A program made the position numbers and the translations under genes. A stretch of DNA of 64,000 nucleotides from Flagellimonas pacifica (lineage in GTDB: Bacteria > Bacteroidota > Bacteroidia > Flavobacteriales > Flavobacteriaceae): positions 496,001 to 560,000 of the forward strand of contig NZ_OBEH01000001.1 in NCBI RefSeq assembly GCF_900215465.1, read 5' to 3'. The notes below the pieces were generated by a model. That model worked only from the letters and a program-made list of their open reading frames with translations, had not been told where the DNA came from and searched no databases. This document shows, in pieces, positions 61,266-64,000 of this stretch. Every line of letters starts with the position of its first letter. The first letter of the stretch is position 1.

Positions 61266-63626
61266 ATGAAACTTTATGTTATATGGCCATTTATACTATT
61301 GATGGTTTTTTTTACGGGTTGCCAAACAAAAGAAACGCACTTGTATATTGGCAAGAATTTAAACGATCCAGATAAAATATCTTTTAACAGTGTACAAGAA
61401 GGCCTAACCAAAGCGAAACAAATCTACCAGAGCAACAAGAATTCCAAGGTCATTATGCATCTTTTGGAGGGAAATCACTATTTAGATTCTTCTTTAAAGA
61501 TTACCTCAGAGCTTAACGGATTACAAATCTTGGGACCAAAAAATGGTGTTGCGGTCATAAAGGGTTCTCGAAAATTATCTTTGAACTGGGAGAAATATTC
61601 AGATAGTATATGGATGGCCAAGGTTTCGGGCAATACCATGTTTGATCAATTGTTTGTAAATGGCAAAAAGCAAATTTTGGCCAGATACCCCAATTACAAT
61701 GAAAATGGTGGACACTGGCAAGGGCATGCCTCGGACGCCATAGCTCCTGAACGTATTAAAACCTGGTCTCAACCTATTGGAGCAATAGTTCATGCGATGC
61801 ACGCAGGTGAATGGGGAGGTTTTCATTATATGATTTCTAAAATTGACGAAAACGGAGAAGCGGTATTGCAAGGAGGGCACCAAAACAACCGAAAAAGTGC
61901 CGGGATTCATGATACATATAGAATGGTAGAAAACGTGTTCGAGGAATTGGACGCTCCACGAGAATGGTTTTTGAACAGTGAAACCCAAATTCTTTATTAC
62001 TGGCCAGAAGAAGGGGTAAAACCACAAAACACGATTATGGAAGGGGTCCATTTAAAACATCTGATTACCATAAAAGGTGACCAGGAAACACCCGTAAAAG
62101 ATGTTTTGATTAAAGACCTGAAATTTGAACATGCCCAAAGAACCATAAATGAAGACTATGAACCACTATTGCGCAGTGATTGGACCATTTACAGGGGTGG
62201 AGCGGTATTCATTCAAGATTCAGAAAATGTTACGATCAAAGATTGTGAATTTTCCAATTTAGGAGGAAATGTTCTTTTTGTTAGCAATTATAACCAACAA
62301 ACCCATCTAATAGGGAATCATATCCATGATTGTGGGGCATCTGGTATTAGCTTTGTTGGAAACCCTTCCGCCGTGCGCTCCCCCGCTTTTCAATACCGGG
62401 AATTTGTTCCTTTTAATGAATTGGACACCGTAAAAGGACCAGCAAACAATTCTTATCCCAAAGAAGGTTTAGTAGACAACAACCTTATATACAGAACTGG
62501 AAGACTTGAAAAACAAACTGCTGGGGTACAGATTTCCATGGCAATGAATATTACCGTAAGCAATAACAGTATTTATGATGTTCCAAGAGCTGGAATAAAC
62601 ATTAGTGAAGGTACTTGGGGAGGTCATCTGATTTCGTATAATGACGTGTTCAACACTGTATTGGAATCTGGTGACCATGGATCTTTTAATTCTTGGGGAA
62701 GAGACCGTTTTTGGCACCCCAACAGAGCAATTATGGACAAAATGGTCTTGGAAAATCCTGAAATGCCCCTTTGGGACGCCATTCACACCACAGTTATCAA
62801 AAACAATAGATTTAGATGTGATCATGGATGGGATATTGATCTGGATGATGGTTCGTCCAACTATAAAATCTACAATAACTTATGCTTGAATGGAGGTCTG
62901 AAATTGCGAGAAGGTTTTTACAGAACTGTTGAGAACAACATTATGATCAACAATGGGTTTCACCCTCATGTATGGTTCAAAAACAGTGGTGATGTGTTCC
63001 GTAAAAACATAGTCCTTACAGACCACAAGGATATTCGATTGCAATCATGGGGCAAAGAAGTAGACTACAATCTTTTTCCTGATGAAGAAGCCCTTATAGA
63101 TGCACAAAAAAACAACGTAGATACTAATAGCTTTTTTGGGAACCCAAAATTTATGAACCCGGAAAAAGGCAATTATACAATTGCGGAAGATTCACCTGCA
63201 CTTACCCTTGGTTTTAAAAACTTTTCTATGGATAGTTTTGGGGTTAAAAAACCATCTCTACGCAAATTGGCAAAAACTCCTGAATTTCCTGTGCTCTGGT
63301 CCATTTCCGGCACTAAAAAAACAAAAGGCACCTCACTTGTTTGGCTTGGCGGACATCTTAAAAATATTGAAACCCTTGCAGAAAGGTCTGCCTCCGGGCT
63401 CAATAAAACTTCTGGAATACTAATAACCGAAATTGATACACAAAGTGTCCTTGCCCTCTCCCAGTTGGAAAGTGGAGATGTTATTGTAGGCGGAGAAGGC
63501 GCAGAGATAAATACCATAAAAGATTTAATGAAGCTATATCAGGAGCATGGCTGGAAAGGACATCTAAGTCTTCAAGTCTATAGAAACCAGAAAAAAAACG
63601 ACTTCAGGGTAAAATTAAAAAAATAG
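61266..63626 (+). CDS. Lipoprotein with parallel beta-helix and PDZ domain
   Basis: A 786-residue lipoprotein: signal with lipobox FFTGC, then an N-terminal beta region and a right-handed parallel beta-helix (about 250-620, with repeated short strands such as VTIKDCEFSNLGGNVLFVSN and LVDNNLIYRTGR). A C-terminal PDZ-like domain follows (about 700-786, GILITEIDTQ and LESGDVIVGGEG). The motif DHGSFNSWGRDRFW sits where beta-helix glycosidases carry active-site residues. A surface polysaccharide hydrolase or lyase (GH141-like plan) is likely but not proven. The start ATG at 61266 follows a TTG. Confidence 0.8.
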   Translation: MKLYVIWPFILLMVFFTGCQTKETHLYIGKNLNDPDKISFNSVQEGLTKAKQIYQSNKNSKVIMHLLEGNHYLDSSLKITSELNGLQILGPKNGVAVIKGSRKLSLNWEKYSDSIWMAKVSGNTMFDQLFVNGKKQILARYPNYNENGGHWQGHASDAIAPERIKTWSQPIGAIVHAMHAGEWGGFHYMISKIDENGEAVLQGGHQNNRKSAGIHDTYRMVENVFEELDAPREWFLNSETQILYYWPEEGVKPQNTIMEGVHLKHLITIKGDQETPVKDVLIKDLKFEHAQRTINEDYEPLLRSDWTIYRGGAVFIQDSENVTIKDCEFSNLGGNVLFVSNYNQQTHLIGNHIHDCGASGISFVGNPSAVRSPAFQYREFVPFNELDTVKGPANNSYPKEGLVDNNLIYRTGRLEKQTAGVQISMAMNITVSNNSIYDVPRAGINISEGTWGGHLISYNDVFNTVLESGDHGSFNSWGRDRFWHPNRAIMDKMVLENPEMPLWDAIHTTVIKNNRFRCDHGWDIDLDDGSSNYKIYNNLCLNGGLKLREGFYRTVENNIMINNGFHPHVWFKNSGDVFRKNIVLTDHKDIRLQSWGKEVDYNLFPDEEALIDAQKNNVDTNSFFGNPKFMNPEKGNYTIAEDSPALTLGFKNFSMDSFGVKKPSLRKLAKTPEFPVLWSISGTKKTKGTSLVWLGGHLKNIETLAERSASGLNKTSGILITEIDTQSVLALSQLESGDVIVGGEGAEINTIKDLMKLYQEHGWKGHLSLQVYRNQKKNDFRVKLKK

Positions 63627-63640
63627 AAGACCCTACAATT

Positions 63641-63696
63641 GACCTGTAAGTCAAAAGAAAAACCATTGTGCTTGCATTAGTTTTATGGTACAGGTC
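63641..63696. repeat. Inverted repeat after the beta-helix gene
   Basis: GACCTGTA (63641-63648) pairs perfectly with TACAGGTC (63689-63696), and an inner ACCAT/ATGGT pair lies within the loop. There is no T tract, so it is a weak terminator at best. Confidence 0.4.
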
Positions 63697-64000
63697 AGAC
63701 CTATGAACAATCCTTTTCAAACACCAACACTTAAAGCCCCTCTGGTCCGTTAGCATTTCCATTTCGTAATGTTCATTCAAGGTTTAGTTGTAGAGGTTGT
63801 CTTAGCGTAATATTTTGAGGTCCATTTTCCCTGCTATTGTTGAAAAAAATACTATTTTTGATACTATCACAGTATATCATAGTTAATATATTTGTTTTTA
63901 ATCATAAACAATAGCGAATTGATAAGCAGCATATTAACTAAGCATAGCTTATAAGTTCGTAGAAAATTTCATTTCTAGCATTAACATAAGAACCTATCTT
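63697..64000. other. Intergenic AT-rich region with promoter candidate
   Basis: I see no gene here. It holds a short inverted repeat (ATACT-ATCAC-AGTAT, 63861-63875) and a TAnnTTTG match TATATTTG at 63887-63894. These suggest a rightward promoter for a gene beyond the window. Confidence 0.4.

Noticed and set aside
1-64000. tRNA or rRNA genes, insertion sequences, prophage
   Set aside because: I looked in the intergenic regions for T-loop-like motifs, long inverted repeats with transposase frames and phage genes and found none.

Overview
The window looks like chromosomal DNA of a marine-type Flavobacteriaceae bacterium (Bacteroidota; Muricauda/Maribacter-like by gene content). Reasons: low GC, many promoters carrying the Bacteroidota -7 element TAnnTTTG, A/T-rich translation starts with almost no Shine-Dalgarno sites, a complete Bat aerotolerance operon, an IPExxxVDY-family protein, an OmpA protein with thrombospondin type 3 repeats, and SPI lipoproteins. 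It is mostly housekeeping and metabolic core genome. I see no rRNA, tRNA, CRISPR array, insertion sequence, prophage or origin.

Layout. 1-8.8 kb: a lipoprotein cut by the window edge, gpsA and glpD (glycerol-3-phosphate), a membrane LytTR regulator, a PDZ-alpha/beta hydrolase, small conserved genes, cvpA, a CAP-domain lipoprotein, 3-hydroxyanthranilate dioxygenase and a DUF1304 protein. 8.9-19 kb: an ALDH7-type dehydrogenase, an OmpA-like/HhH pair, an acyl-ACP desaturase, a phosphoesterase, a fructokinase-amylosucrase operon for sucrose use, an AlbA_2 protein and an SDR. Two overlooked items lie here: a 44-codon minus-strand ORF with its own terminator (10.45-10.65 kb) and the decayed 5' end of an aldo/keto reductase gene (18.7-18.9 kb).

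19-28.5 kb: the Bat operon (moxR, DUF58, a BatD-like membrane protein, batA, batB, batC, batD, batE). 28.5-33.6 kb: a bicarbonate module of two SulP transporters, a universal stress protein and a beta-carbonic anhydrase. 33.6-41.7 kb: a ceramidase-like protein, pheS, lysoplasmalogenase, a CYTH protein, dinB, a TetR regulator, an AraC/AhpD/cupredoxin cluster and a LOV-like PAS protein without the photoactive cysteine. 41.7-50.4 kb: pyk, rnc, fabF, acpP, purN, an RNase H, a PfkB kinase and a long PurF.

50.35-51.0 kb holds the most unusual feature: three tandem short transcription units. Each has a -7 promoter box, an almost invariant 39-nt segment and a different but perfectly paired terminator hairpin. 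I interpret them as a family of about 70-nt small RNAs. They are followed by sodA and by an AddA-like helicase-nuclease and its AddB-like partner, which are split apart by kbl and an OmpA gene. The window closes with an SDR and a large beta-helix/PDZ lipoprotein that is probably carbohydrate-active.

All functions are read from motifs and family knowledge; no database search was run.
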